Shown piece by piece: positions 12,929 through 23,689 of a stretch of DNA of 64,000 nucleotides. The notes under the pieces are model-generated. The model ran no database searches. It saw only the letters and a list, made by a program, of their open reading frames with translations, and was not told where the DNA came from. A program made the position numbers and the translations under genes. Location: positions 1 to 64,000 of the forward strand of contig JANFOE010002209.1 in assembly GCA_025667525.1 (NCBI GenBank), given 5' to 3'. This stretch comes from Glebionis coronaria. Taxonomy: Eukaryota > Streptophyta > Magnoliopsida > Asterales > Asteraceae. The stretch's first letter is position 1; every line of letters begins with the position of its first letter.

Positions 12929-14209
12929 CTATCCAGTTTCGTGTACCGGTGTACCGAATGGGTTGATAAATTCGTCTTCGTCGGATAATGCATCGTCTGC
13001 TTGATGTGTGTTCTCGGGAGCAATGACAGTAGTTGTGGATGTTGTAGGATCGATTGTTGAAGTGATATTCTGAGGAGGTAAATCTGCAACAACCCGTGTT
13101 GAAGTAGATGAAGTTGTATCCTTTTGTTGACGATGAACAGTATCATTATTCTTATCATGAGTGACAGCGGAAGACTTCGATGCAACTTGTTTCTCCCCCG
13201 TGAAATATTCATCATACATTGGTCCATATAACATTTCCAACTCTTCAAGTGTCGTGTCCACTGTCATATCTGCTCTAGGAACATGTTCAGGAACCAGCTT
13301 TGAACTTGACGGTTCATTGCTGTGGTCTTGAGTTCCGAGTTCCATGCGGTTGTGAATGGAAGTCGTTTGTCGTTGTGGATCGGGACTTAAACTGTTTTGT
13401 TCAAGTGCCATCTCTTGTAATTCATCGAATCTGATATGAATAGTCTCGACTATCAATTTTGTTCTCTTGTTGTATACTCTGTATCCCTTAGACTGAGTTG
13501 CATATTCCACTAAAATGCATGCATCACCTTTCTCTTTCATCTTGTCCAGATTTTCACCATCTTGAATAATGTAACACGTACATCCAAAAACATGAAGGTG
13601 TTTGAGTGAAGGTTTGCGATCATTAATTATGTGATATGGTGTCTTTTCGTGCCTTGGGATAATTAAGGAGCGGTTTTGTGTGTAGCATGCGGTTGACACG
13701 GCTTCGGCCCAAAAGTATAGTGGAAGTTTTGAAGCGGATAATAATGTTCGAGCAGCCTCAACTAAAGTACGGTTTCGTCTTTCAACAACACCGTTTTGTT
13801 CGGGTGTTCGAGCAATAGATGTTTCATGTTCAATTCCCTCAGCTTCAAAATAGTTTCTTAGTTTTGAATTCAAAAATTCAGTACCTCTGTCAGTACGAAC
13901 CACTTTAACTTGAGCTTGAAGACCACGTTGTATCACTTTAAGGAAGCTGATGAGAACATCGGGTGTTTCATCCTTGGACCTCAAGAAGTGAGTCCATGTG
14001 TACCTTGAGTAGTCATCGACAATTACCATAACGTATTTCTTCCCATTGATACTTTGAACACGCATGGGACCACACAAATCTATATGAAGAAGATCTAACC
14101 GTCCTTTAGATCTTGGTGTAGTCTTTGTCTTGAAACTACTCCGTTTAGCTTTACAAAGCTCACAAGAAGAACAAAGATGATCTTTGATGAATTTCAAGTT
14201 AGGAAGGCC
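12929..14209 (-). pseudogene. SIRE-1 pol: integrase
   Basis: Copia integrase, which joins element DNA to the host chromosome. The zinc-binding domain starts upstream (WHQRLSHL) and is completed here by CSSCELCKAKRSS. The catalytic core shows HIDLCGP and TDRGTEF for the two aspartates and PEQNGVVERRNR for the glutamate, followed by the copia-typical HVFGCTCY. The C-terminal linker is Ser/Thr-rich. Two in-frame stops bound it: TGA at 14210-14212 (CGA to TGA fits) and TAG at 12929-12931 (CAG to TAG fits). Order PR-IN-RT-RH is what places this in Ty1/copia. Confidence 0.88.
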
Positions 14210-14719
14210 TCACACAATATCTTTCTTGGAAAGCAAGTTGATGGTATCGAAGTTAAGATGAGATAAACGTTGATGCCATAACCAAGCTTGAGTCGTTGAA
14301 GCTTTAGCCATGAAACGGATTGGAGTTGAAGATGTGGAGAATTGTAGTGAAATAGTGTAGAGATCAGTACCCCGTGTTCCGGTAAGTAAGTCATTTCCAT
14401 CATAATCACGAACAAAACATGTCTTCTTTCTAAAAGCAACCTCCAAATCCGCATCACAGAATTGACCAACCGAGAAAAGATTGTGATTGAGCCCTTCGAC
14501 GTAGTAAACCCTTTTGATAGTGATATTCCCCTGAACCAAGTCTCCATATCCTAGGATCGGTGCAAACTGATCATTTCCGAATCGGACCGTACCCAGGAAC
14601 TTCTCCACGAAGTTAATTAGAAGCTTGAGATTCCCCGTCATGTGCTTCGTGCATCCGGAGTCCAGTATGAAGAGAATTATTTCGATCATCTGCAGAAGAA
14701 TTAGAACACGATGGAGCAT
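14210..14719 (-). pseudogene. SIRE-1 pol: aspartic protease and pre-integrase region
   Basis: The protease active site reads FILDSGCTKHMTG, the copia form of the D-S/T-G motif, at about 14655-14670. It is followed by FGNDQFAPILGYGDL, NHNLFSVGQFCDADLEV and the GAG_pre-integrase end LWHQRLSHLNFDTINLL. The frame equals that of gag, but the joining linker (14613-14834) reads in another frame. A frameshift near 14660-14680 is therefore needed to pass from linker to protease. The frame ends in a TGA at 14210. Confidence 0.85.
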
Positions 14720-14806
14720 TTGCTAAATTGGATTCCATGTTAGTTATGATTTCCGATTCATTAGTTTCCCTAGTTTCATCACTTAGAGGCACACTAACGC
14801 TCGTAG

Positions 14807-17800
14807 TCACATTTTCTGTCCTAACCTTAGGCATCCATTTGGATCCTGGAGGACATTGATTAGCAAACCACCATTTCCAAGGCTTGCTAGCAGATTCATA
14901 TAATTCCCTAATTCTGCTTCTAGGGTTCTTAGTGGTGGAGTCTGATGCAATACTTTTCTTAGGGGGGTTGCACCAGAATGGTTCACTTTGCGTTTGGGTT
15001 TTCTAGCACTAATCGGCATCACAATTTGCTTCTTAGTTCTAGTTTCTACGCCTTTGGCATTATTCGAAACACACATAGCATGATTAGCATTAGCACACTT
15101 TCCACATTTCACACAAACAAACTTAACTTTCATAGCATTCAAAGTCGAATCATTCAAATCGTCATTACACGCGATTACAGACGTTTTATTCTTAGAAATA
15201 TTGAAAATCCTAGGGTGGTCTTCTACTTCCTTCATCTTCCCTTGACTTTTGTTTTGCCAGACCTTTTCATTCATGCGAGTGCTCTTAAGCTGGGGCCGGC
15301 TAACACTAGCAGTGGGGACTACTCCTGTAGTAAAAGACACACATCTATTAGTGTTTCTAGAAGTCTGAGGTGATTGACTTTCTTTGTTTTGTGTGGGTTT
15401 AGTGGCCAATCTATACATCCCTGGTTTAACCACATTTGTGTTCTTAATGCTTTGTGATCGAATATGTGTTTTGGGAGTGTTTTGTGGTAACCTATCCTTC
15501 CCATCCGTCTTGGGGGCAAACGCAGGTTTTGCAAATGCAGAATTAGAGAAAACATATGGTTTTCCCAAGACAGAGGGTCTAGTCACTTTTTGAGCATTGG
15601 GTTGTCTTACAACAGGTTTCTTAACACTAGGTTCCACAATCTTCCCACCCATCTTAGCAATGAGTTTCTGCAACTCTGCTATCGCCCTGTCCCTGTCTTG
15701 TAACTGAGCTTTCAACCCTTTAATTTCCAAATTATGTTCGTTCATTTCTCGAAACGTTTGGGAAAGTTTTTCTTGCAATTTATTATCATGTGGAAAACTA
15801 CCAACGTCTTTTTGCAAAGCAAGTTCAAGAGAATGACAATGTTTTTGAAGGAAATCAGTTTTGTGTTGAAGTAACTCAAAAGCCTTTTTATCAACATTTT
15901 CTTTATGTTTCGAAAGCTCAAGTTCAAGACGCTCACACTCTTTGATTTTATCAAGATATTTGCATGCAATATCAGAATATTCATCGATATCAGCACAAGA
16001 TTGAAGAGTAACACACAAAATATCTTTGGAGAGACATTCTTCTAAGAGTAGATCATATTCGTTTGAAAATTCTAATTTGTCATTTTGAAGGTCATCAATT
16101 TCTTTTTCAAGAGACTCAACATATTTCAAATCATCAAACATTTCAGACTGAATTAAATTTTCAAACTCAAGAACATGTTCTTTTATTATCTTCGTATTTG
16201 GTATTAAAAGTTCTTTCACAAGCACAGTTATGTCGTGAGAAATCTCGGTTTTCCACTTATCCTTTTGACGTTTCTCCCAATCGCTTTCAACAATTGATTG
16301 AACATTATTAACGTGGTGTTTAAGAAAACCAAGTATTTTTCTACTTTTGCTTTTAGAAGCATCTAGAGGCAAATAGTTAATATATTTAAAAACATTAGTT
16401 TTCCTCTTAGTGGCAAAAACTTTTTTCCATTGAATTCTTTTTTGTTTGCATTCTAAAAATAATTCCTCACGAGACTTTTGTTTTTGTGGAGTGAAAAGAC
16501 CATAAAGCCTGTTTTCATAAGCATAGTTATATGGTTTCACAAAATCTTTATTGACCTGTGATCTACTCTCCTCATCCCAAAGGGACGTCTCTTCCCTATC
16601 GATGTTAGCTACTAGGCAGTCATTATCAGTCCATTCGGACTCATCAAGATATAAGTGAGGGTTCGCAGCTTGAGCTTGTTGGAGGTACTTGGGTGTGGCA
16701 AAGCTAGGTTGACCCTTGAAAAATGACCGAGGTGCTATCATTCTTACGGTTTGAATAGAGTCATGTGTATTATAAACAACTTTTTTCAAAAATTCGACTT
16801 GTTCTTTGAGATCCTTTACTTTTTCAGTATCTTTGCTTTGTCTATTTTTGAAATCTTGTTTTAATGTTTCAACCTCTTGTTTCTTCTCGTCAAGAATTTT
16901 AGCAGAATCGGTGGTGTTCATAGAAAGCCTCTGTTCAAGTTCATTAACTTTTGTTGTGGCAAGGTACGTTTTTTGACGTTCATCACTTAATAAAACATTA
17001 AATTGACGTTTTTCTTTAGTTAACAAAGCAAGAGCTTCATTGTATTTATTTTCAAAATCGTCCTTTTTAACGTTGATGACACGACTTTTGTACCCCTCAA
17101 GCTCGTTGGTCTTTTGAAGAAGCTCAGCCCTATAACTATCAATTGTCTCACTAGATTTTATAAGAGCGGCTTTGCATTCTTCAAAGTTTTGAGTGAGCGC
17201 TGCGTTTGCCTTCTTTAATTGCTTTTGATTCTTTCTATTTTCATTGACATCTTTTTGTAAACTAGCAATTAAATTAGCAAGCGCGACACGCTCCTCGTCA
17301 TCATACTCATTTGCATGTTGATCATCCTCAAACTCATTATTGCACATGTTTGATGAATCGGGTGTGGTATTGCTATCAACCGTTTCCATCATACACGTGT
17401 CAATAATTGTTGTTGGTAGATCACTATGCTCATGTGTATCACCAAACACATTATATTCAGCATTATCTTGTACCTTATCAATTGGCTCGGTATCAAAGAT
17501 AGGACCATTGTCATCTTCAGTGACGTTAAGGACCTCATGAATCTTTGCCATGTATGAATAATGTGCTTCGAGTTCTTGGTCGGAGACTTCATCATCTGTG
17601 TCGTCAAGCATTTCTCCTTCCTCAGCTGATAACTTGATTCCAGCTTCCATTTTCTTGCAGAACAACATCTTTTCCTTATGATAACCATAATCTTTAACCC
17701 TCTTTGGCTGCCTGCATTCCCTAGCCAAATGCCCAAAACCTCGGTAGTTATAACACTGAATCCCACTTTGTTGCACAACTTGAGTACCAACAGTTTCCCT

Positions 17801-18979
17801 ATTTCCAACAACAGTAGCCACCCTCTGATTATCATACTTAGGTTGTCGATCATACTTTGGAGGACTCTCAGCACGTCTTCGTGTGTCATACCTTGGAGGA
17901 CTCTGTGCATGGGTGTTCCTCGAGTTTGAAGATGTTCGAAGGTTGTTGTTGGTGGGTTTGTAGATTTTCTTATATTGCTTCATAACGAAAGCCATTTGTT
18001 GCTTAAATTCCCTATCCTTTTGAGTTATTTCTTCATCACTGTCTTCTTCGGATGATTCCTCAGGTGTGGGTGATGGTGCTCTTACAACTTCTTTGCCTCG
18101 GGATCGTGTTGGGACATGTGACTTGGAGACAATGGATGATCGTGGTGATGATGATTGAGTAGAGTAGGTCTTTGAAGTACGGGAGTGATAATCTGGGTAA
18201 TGTTGAGTGGTAGACACCAAAGCAAGTGGATTGGAAATCTTTGCAACTCGTTCAGCTCGAAGTTCATTTGCCTCATTTTGAAATTGTTTCAAGATGTCAA
18301 AGAGCTTGTGATATGAAACTTCGTCTAACTTTTGTTGTTGTTTTACCAAGGTAACAAACCGTGTCCACTCTGGTTGAAGTTGCTGTAGAAATTGGACATT
18401 GACTTGCATGGTGGAAACTTGCAAGTTGTTTCGGGTCATATCATTCATCATCTTGTAGAATCGGGAGTAATAAGAATCAATTGATTCCCCATCCTTTGAT
18501 GTAAACTTGCCAAAGTTCCAAAACATCTTAGTTTTCACATCTTGTTTGTTAAGTGATTCACCTTGTTGCAATCTTTCAATGGCCGTCCATATTTCTTGAG
18601 CAGTAGGACATGCGTCAACCGTAGAGTAAATTTCATCTCCAATGCCACTGAGAATTAAGTAGATTTCTTCCTTCTCTGCATCAAACCACGCACGGTTCTC
18701 TGGGGTGAGGTCGGTCCTCTTTTCATCACGTTCATATGCGGGTTGTGTGTCACTTGTGTCTGTGGCTGGTACTGCAGGAACTTGAATCCCTGAGAGTTTA
18801 TAGGGTCCCTCCAAGATACATTGCCTTAAAGCATCTCCGTTAGGTTTTGTGTCAAGGTAACGTATAAAACGGGATTGCCATTGATCATATCGACCCGACA
18901 CAAGCATTGGTGGTCTTTCTTTGTTACCTGCCACCATTATGTTGTTGTTCGTCACACGATATTCAGCGGTAGAATCCAT
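14807..18979 (-). pseudogene. SIRE-1 gag with long coiled-coil extension
   Basis: The capsid precursor packages element RNA. I place the start at the ATG at 18979 (MDSTAEYRV); the open frame extends 54 codons upstream but that part has no Gag character. Residues about 20-300 are a typical copia Gag (LVSGRYDQWQSRFIRYLD, then TAQEIWTAIERLQQGESL). A CCHC knuckle near residue 410 reads CYNYRGFGHLAREC, so the second Cys is Tyr. Two long heptad-rich, charged segments follow (about 563-736 and 896-1110), then a second Cys/His cluster (CVKCGKCANANHAMC). At about 1330 codons before the break it is unusually long. The frame breaks in a six-base G run (14961-14966): the true linker (NPRSRIRELYES, KPWKWWFANQ) continues in another frame. 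Confidence 0.82.
14961..14966 (-). other. Homopolymer frameshift site in SIRE-1 gag
   Basis: A run of six G (C on the coding strand). The gag frame reads into HSGATPLRKV, whereas the family-like linker PPKKSIASDSTTKNPRSRIR is one frame over after this run. A one-base length change, real or from sequencing, explains the break. Confidence 0.6.
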
Positions 18980-19334
18980 CTCAAAGTTCTCTGAAATGAT
19001 GAATCGAATGTGGATCTTAAGTAGTTGTGTTGTGATTGTTTGGTTGTTGAAATTCCGAAAATTGCGATTTTTTTTTCTCAGCCCGACAATAAATTCCTCA
19101 GTCCGACAAAACGGTAGACCTAAAAAATTTGTAATCACCAAATTTTGAAATTGAGCTAGAAATGTCCTATAACTAGTATGGAAAAAATTTGATTTTACTT
19201 GACCTAAAAATTTTAACTCTTTTTTTTTTATTATTATTTTTTTCTAATCTTCGTGTAAACTACGATCCTAAACTAGTCTAGATGGTGGCTAAGTCTAAAA
19301 AATACTCAAACAAAATTTAGCAAAAACATGTCAT

Positions 19335-19556
19335 CGGAATCACTTCGTCGGAATGTCTAATCGGAATGTGTAATCGGAATGTCTAATCGGAATGTGTAAT
19401 CGAAATGTCTAATCGGAATCCCTTCGTTGGAATGTCTAATCGGAATGGTGATCGGAACGACCTTGTCGGAGTAGCAAATCGGAATGATGATCGGAAAGAG
19501 CTTGTCGGAATACCAAATCGGAATGATGATCGGAAAGAGCTGGTCGGAATGTTGTT
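19335..19556. repeat. TCGGAATG-type short repeats in SIRE-1 LTR
   Basis: About fifteen copies of an 8-10 base core (TCGGAATG, with TCGGAAAG and TCGGAATC variants) separated by short spacers such as TCTAA, TGTAA and ATGA. They cluster in two parts, a tight 16-19 base period first and a longer 50-55 base period after 19440. They lie in the transcribed R/U5 part. Confidence 0.85.
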
Positions 19557-19707
19557 GAATAACCCTTGATATATGATTGTATAATACACGAATTAAAGAA
19601 AGAAAGGAAGATATGAGATGAATTTTAGAGAGAGAAACTAGAGAGAGAAAAGAGAGAGAAGTGTGTGAACTTGTGAAATATTAGATTAAGAAGAAAATGA
19701 ATCACCA

Positions 19708-19731
19708 ACCCTCCTAACATGCTAGGAGGGT
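19708..19731 (-). promoter_or_regulatory. Perfect palindrome next to the SIRE-1 TATA box
   Basis: Arms ACCCTCCTA and TAGGAGGGT (9 bp, perfect) around ACATGC. It sits immediately downstream of the TATA box on the minus strand, where the transcription start is expected. It may be a bound site or an RNA hairpin at the transcript 5' end. Confidence 0.65.
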
Positions 19732-19732
19732 A

Positions 19733-19741
19733 GTATATATA
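19733..19741 (-). promoter_or_regulatory. TATA box of SIRE-1 LTR
   Basis: Minus strand reads TATATATAC, about 210 bases from the LTR outer end, with a TC-rich leader downstream. This fixes transcription towards lower coordinates, in agreement with gag-pol. Confidence 0.6.
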
Positions 19742-19948
19742 GTCCACCCACATGCGGGCTTCTTTATGGACTATATGGTTTGGGTCGGGCTTTCCTTTTG
19801 GGCTTTAGTTACTTATTAATGAACTTTAGCCTAAAGTTAAGCCCGTATAACACGACTAATATACTACCTATTACAACGTTCTAAAATACGATACATAATA
19901 AACATATGACCGAGCATTATTGTTTGGCTCAATATTTTGAGGCTAACA

Positions 19949-21730
19949 ATAACCTTTGATGAAACCCCTCCTTCACCCAAGACACCACCATTGGTTGATG
20001 ATGACTTGGATGAATTAGAAGTAGTTAAAGCCAAAGAGGTTAGAAAAATAGGAGTTGAAGACCTTAGTGTTGAAAAGGAAGTAAACATTAAGGAGTCTAG
20101 GGATCATACTCTCAATAATGTCATTGGTGACTTAAATCAAAGGACCCTAAGATCTCAAGTCCAAAACCAAAGCAACTTCTTTTGTTTTGTCTCCTTGATT
20201 GAACCAAAGAATGTTAAAGAAGCTTTGACGGATGAGAGTTGGGTCATTGCGATGCAAGAAGAATTGAATCAATTCGTTGCCAATGATGTTTGGGAACTTG
20301 TTCCTCCACCTAGAAGTTCTACCATTATAGGAACCAAATTGGTATTTAGGAATAAGCTAGATGAGAATGGTGTTGTGTCTCGTAACAAGGCTAGACTTGT
20401 AGCTCAAGGCTATAATCAACAAGAAGGGATTGATTATGACGAGACATATGCACCGGTAGCTAGATTAGAATCAATTAGAATCCTTTTAGCCTACGCTTGT
20501 GTCTTAGATTTTAAGCTTCAACAAATGGATGTAAAGAGTGCATTTCTTAACGGTTTAATCAATGAGGAGGTATATGTGGCTCAACCTCCCGGCTTCATTG
20601 ATTTTGAGAAACCGGACCATGTTTACAAGCTTAAGAAAGCACTTTATGGACTCAAACAAGCACCCAAAGCTTGGTATGATAGACTTAAAGCGTTTCTTGT
20701 TAAACATGAGTATACCATGGGAATGGTAGACAATACACTCTTTACAAAGAAGAAAGGTCCTCACCTCATAATCGTACAAATATATGTTGATGACATTATA
20801 TTTGGCTCAACTTGTCAAGAATTATGTGATGACTTTGCCAAAATCATGCATGATGAGTCTGAAATGAGTATGATGGGAGAACTTAACTTCTTTTTAGGAC
20901 TCCAAATTAAACAAATGGACGATGGTATTTTCTTTAGTCAATCTAAGTACGCTAAAGAAATGCTAAAGAAATTTGGATTAGAAGAATCTAGACCAATGAA
21001 GACCCCTATGGCCTCAGATACTAAACTCACCGTAGATGATGATTGTGAGTCGGTAGACAACACCAAATATAGAGGTATGATTGGTAGTTTGTTGTACCTA
21101 ACGGAAAGTCGACCGGATATCATGTTTAGTGTTTGCCTTTGTGCTCGCTTCCGAGAGGCTCCCAAAACCTCTCACCTTGAAGCGGTTAAGCGTATCTTCC
21201 AATACATTAAAGGCACTATACATTTAGGATTATGGTATCCTAAAGGGACCGACGTAGAAACCATTGTCTACGCGGACTCGGATCATGCGGGAGACTATGT
21301 GGACCGGAAAAGCACTAGTGGAGTTTGTACCTTCATGGGTTGTTGTTTAACTTCTTGGTTCTCCAAGAAACAAATCGCTCTTGCGATATCCACCACGGAA
21401 GTCGAGTATGTGAGTGCTGGAAAAGCATGCCAACAAGCTCTATGGATGAAGCAAGCGCTTGTTGATTACGGTATTTCTCTTGATGATGTTCCCATCATGT
21501 GCAATAATAAAGGCGCTATAGACCTAAGCAAGAATCCCGTGCAACATTCGTGAACCAAACACATAGAAATTAGACACCATTTCCTTAGGGATAATGTTCA
21601 AAAGGGGAACATTACTATTGAAAAGGTACCCTCCGAGGACAACTTAGTTGATATCTTCACTAAGCCACTTAAGAGGGAACCTTTTAATTACTTGCGTCTA
21701 GGTCTAGGATTAATGGAACATCTTCCTTAA
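19949..21730 (+). pseudogene. SIRE-2 pol fragment: reverse transcriptase and RNase H
   Basis: This is the 3' part of a Ty1/copia pol; gag, protease and integrase are cut off because SIRE-1 inserted here. The codon frame starts at 19949 (ITFDETPPSPKTPP); the apparent start a few codons upstream lies in the SIRE-1 LTR and is spurious. Visible in order: [57 protein letters not shown] (20783-20806), YADSDHAGDYVDRKS, STTEVEYVSAG, ending GLGLMEHLP at 21730. One in-frame TGA at 21551-21553 falls where the family has Arg (HS-R-TKHIE), so CGA to TGA. The protein is clearly different from SIRE-1, so this is another family of the same lineage. Confidence 0.9.
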
Positions 21731-22210
21731 ATTCTTTTCTTCTTGTGTGTTTTCTTTTACCACTTTGAGTCCTTGAGTCTTTTAAACTCTTTTTGAAAAA
21801 TCTTCTTCTCTCCTCTTCAAAATTCCCAAAGTCTCTTTCGAAAATGGTTGAGAAATTCGTTTGACATTGTTAATTCAATCTAAAAACGATTTTTCATAGA
21901 TTCTCGCTATTAATCTAGAGCTTACATAATTCATATGTATGATTCTCTCAAACATAGCAAGAACAAGATAGAATCATGGAGGATTATTGTGTCATGACTT
22001 AAGGTCTTGTCTTACACACCTCCTACATCGATTTTTTAATCCATGTATTTTGGTCAAATCTCTATTTGGTAAGTTTGCATATGTTTTCTTTGCTATCTTT
22101 GCTTTTAAGCATATCCCTATGATAAGTTAGACTAGAAAAATAAGATTTGCTGAAAAATCTTCCTCCAAATACCAAACCCTGCTTCTGCAGGCGGTTCCAT
22201 ATGTGAACCG

Positions 22211-22234
22211 CGGTACCTTATTGATAAGGTACCG
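22211..22234. repeat. Palindrome CGGTACCTTAT / ATAAGGTACCG
   Basis: Perfect 11-bp arms around TG. A further partial copy (GATAAGGAACCGCC) follows at about 22243. The same core, TACCTTATcgATAAGGTA and GATAAGGTACCGC, recurs in the LTR at 23609-23650. Confidence 0.85.
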
Positions 22235-22410
22235 CCACCCTAGATAAGGAACCGCCTACAGTGGCCTTCCTTTTTCGGGTTTTTGTCTGAAACTCCAGAT
22301 TTGCTCCAATATTTTTGAGAATCTTTGTTTCAAACCCTTTGACCACCCCAAAAATACACTAAGCCTTCCCTATTTAAACCATAAGCATTTTGAATTACTT
22401 CACATCCAAA

Positions 22411-22665
22411 ATGTCTTATTCTCCCAATGAAAGCCATGAATCTCCTCCATTTTCTCCAATTGCTTTCAATCCAAACCCACCCAAGAACACTCTTAATCAC
22501 ATGTCTCCTACCAAGAATGTTGATTGTGGAACATCTTTTCTTCCACCACCACCCTTTAGTGTTCTTCCTCCTTCTCATGATAATGTCATGCACCATGGAA
22601 CATATTGTCATTGTTGTCAATATCAACATCTTGCTATGGCACACATCTATGAGGAGTTGAGCTAG
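22411..22665 (+). CDS. Small post-pol ORF of SIRE-2, unknown function
   Basis: The frame opens at ATG 22411 and gives 84 residues: Ser/Pro-rich N-terminus (MSYSPNESHESPPFSP), a PPPPFSVLPP stretch, then a Cys/His-rich patch HGTYCHCCQYQHLAMAH. It ends at a TAG; the same frame then continues for about 32 codons with another Pro run (KPPPPPSAITL). It is not envelope-like: no signal peptide or membrane segment is visible. Codon use and the Cys/His patch make it more than noise, but I do not recognise it. It may be a remnant of an extra gene carried by this family. Confidence 0.4.
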   Translation: MSYSPNESHESPPFSPIAFNPNPPKNTLNHMSPTKNVDCGTSFLPPPPFSVLPPSHDNVMHHGTYCHCCQYQHLAMAHIYEELS

Positions 22666-23190
22666 ATCAAGAGTCTCTTAATCAAGCCTCCTCTTCACTT
22701 TGATTATGAGATCTCCAACAAGCCACCACCACCACCCTCCGCTATTACCTTGTCTTTCATATAAGCATTGGTTGCTTATCCATAAGACACCAAATTCAAG
22801 CAAATCTTAGAATTGTAGAATAACTAGGATTAGATTTATGCTTTTGGCTTGTTTATTTTTTTCCATACTTCTTTGTATGATGTTCTTTTAGTAACCTATC
22901 TTGGATCTTTGTCTTTGTGTTTTCTTCTCTTTTAATTTTTGTGACCTATTGCTATATATTGTTGGTTGTTTCTTTTGTTCAACTAACCCTTCTATGTAGC
23001 TTGTCACCATATCTCGATTCCTCGGTGCCCCAAGCTAGGGGGAGTAAGCACCAAGGGGGAGTCTTTGCAAAGTCCGTTTCTTCAACACCGGCTTACGCAA
23101 CCTTTTTGCTTCGACAAAGGGGGAGAAATGAATAAACTCGTCTTCGAAAATCTTGTTTTTGTATGATTGAATTTATGTATTGTCGAAATC

Positions 23191-23203
23191 AAAAAGGGGG
23201 AGA
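23191..23203 (+). other. Polypurine tract of SIRE-2
   Basis: AAAAAGGGGGAGA directly before the LTR start TTGTTAATG (23205). It primes plus-strand DNA synthesis. It is the last of four GGGGGAG runs in 170 bases. Confidence 0.85.
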
Positions 23204-23608
23204 TTGTTAATGCAATAATGACTAAAAACGTTACTTGCATTTTTCGGTCTCGCTTAGTTTTGATTACGACAATATGTAAAAACAAGCATTTACGAAAACA
23301 ACGAAAAACGAATTATTGAGTTCAAGTATTTTTCATTTTACCCATTTTCACTTAAGGTATGGATAAACAAGTACTAACCTTAATCAAGTATCAAGTGATT
23401 TAATCTTTTCTTAAAACTCACTTTTTATTAAGTGTGACAAGTTTTTATTAAACTTTCTTTTTAAGAAAATATTTTATTAAATTAATTATTTGAAATTTGA
23501 AAATGGCATATTCTTATTTGGTTAAGAATATCCTTTCAGGATATTTTTTATATCCAGATAAGACCTCCACCACTAAAGGACAAAAAGGAGCGGAGTCTAG
23601 TCCGACGA

Positions 23609-23652
23609 TACCTTATCGATAAGGTACCGCAGGCTAAGATAAGGTACCGCGG
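23609..23652. repeat. GATAAGGTACCGC palindrome pair in SIRE-2 U3
   Basis: An 18-bp perfect palindrome TACCTTATCGATAAGGTA (23609-23626) is followed by CGC, and the half-site GATAAGGTACCGC recurs at about 23638-23650. It lies upstream of the TATA box, the place of an enhancer. Confidence 0.8.
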
Positions 23653-23680
23653 GCAGATATAGCTGTTGGCTCCTTTGTCC

Positions 23681-23689
23681 TATAAATAG
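23681..23689 (+). promoter_or_regulatory. TATA box of SIRE-2 LTR
   Basis: TATAAATAG in mid-LTR, followed about 25-35 bases later by a pyrimidine-rich start region (cacctcacctcttttgc). Confidence 0.7.

Larger units (their letters stand above)
19146..19948 (-). mobile_element. SIRE-1 5' LTR
   Basis: The outer border is firm: on the minus strand the LTR opens TGTTAGCCTCAAAATATTGAG at 19948, and one base beyond it SIRE-2 pol coding sequence resumes in frame. The adjoining ATAAC (19949-19953) should be one copy of the target duplication. The inner border is uncertain, anywhere between 19146 and about 19330, because no clear tRNA-Met primer site is visible; TTGGTGATTAC near 19133-19143 is the nearest candidate. 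A TATA box lies at 19733-19741 and the leader contains TC-rich repeats (19618-19670). The second LTR is outside the window. Confidence 0.65.
21731..23190 (+). mobile_element. SIRE-2 post-pol region
   Basis: This 1.46-kb region separates pol from the 3' LTR. It contains a small Pro-rich ORF (22411-22665), an 11-bp-arm palindrome (22211-22234), and three GGGGGAG runs at about 23037, 23057 and 23118 before the final polypurine tract. SIRE elements of other plants can carry an envelope-like ORF in this place; I see no such long frame here. Confidence 0.7.

Noticed and set aside
14978..15373. 131-codon plus-strand frame opposite SIRE-1 gag
   Set aside because: Antisense shadow of the gag reading frame without any protein features.
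18980..19141. 54-codon N-terminal extension of SIRE-1 gag
   Set aside because: Composition (KKNRNFRNFNNQTITTQ) is unlike Gag and the ATG at 18979 begins the family-like protein; the extension is probably leader sequence that happens to be open.
19937..19948. Apparent start of the SIRE-2 pol frame
   Set aside because: It is a TTG inside the SIRE-1 LTR; the true coding frame was cut by the insertion and resumes at 19949.
22330..22644. 104-codon minus-strand frame over the SIRE-2 post-pol ORF
   Set aside because: Shadow of the plus-strand Pro-rich ORF; Trp/Met-rich as expected from complementing Pro/His codons.
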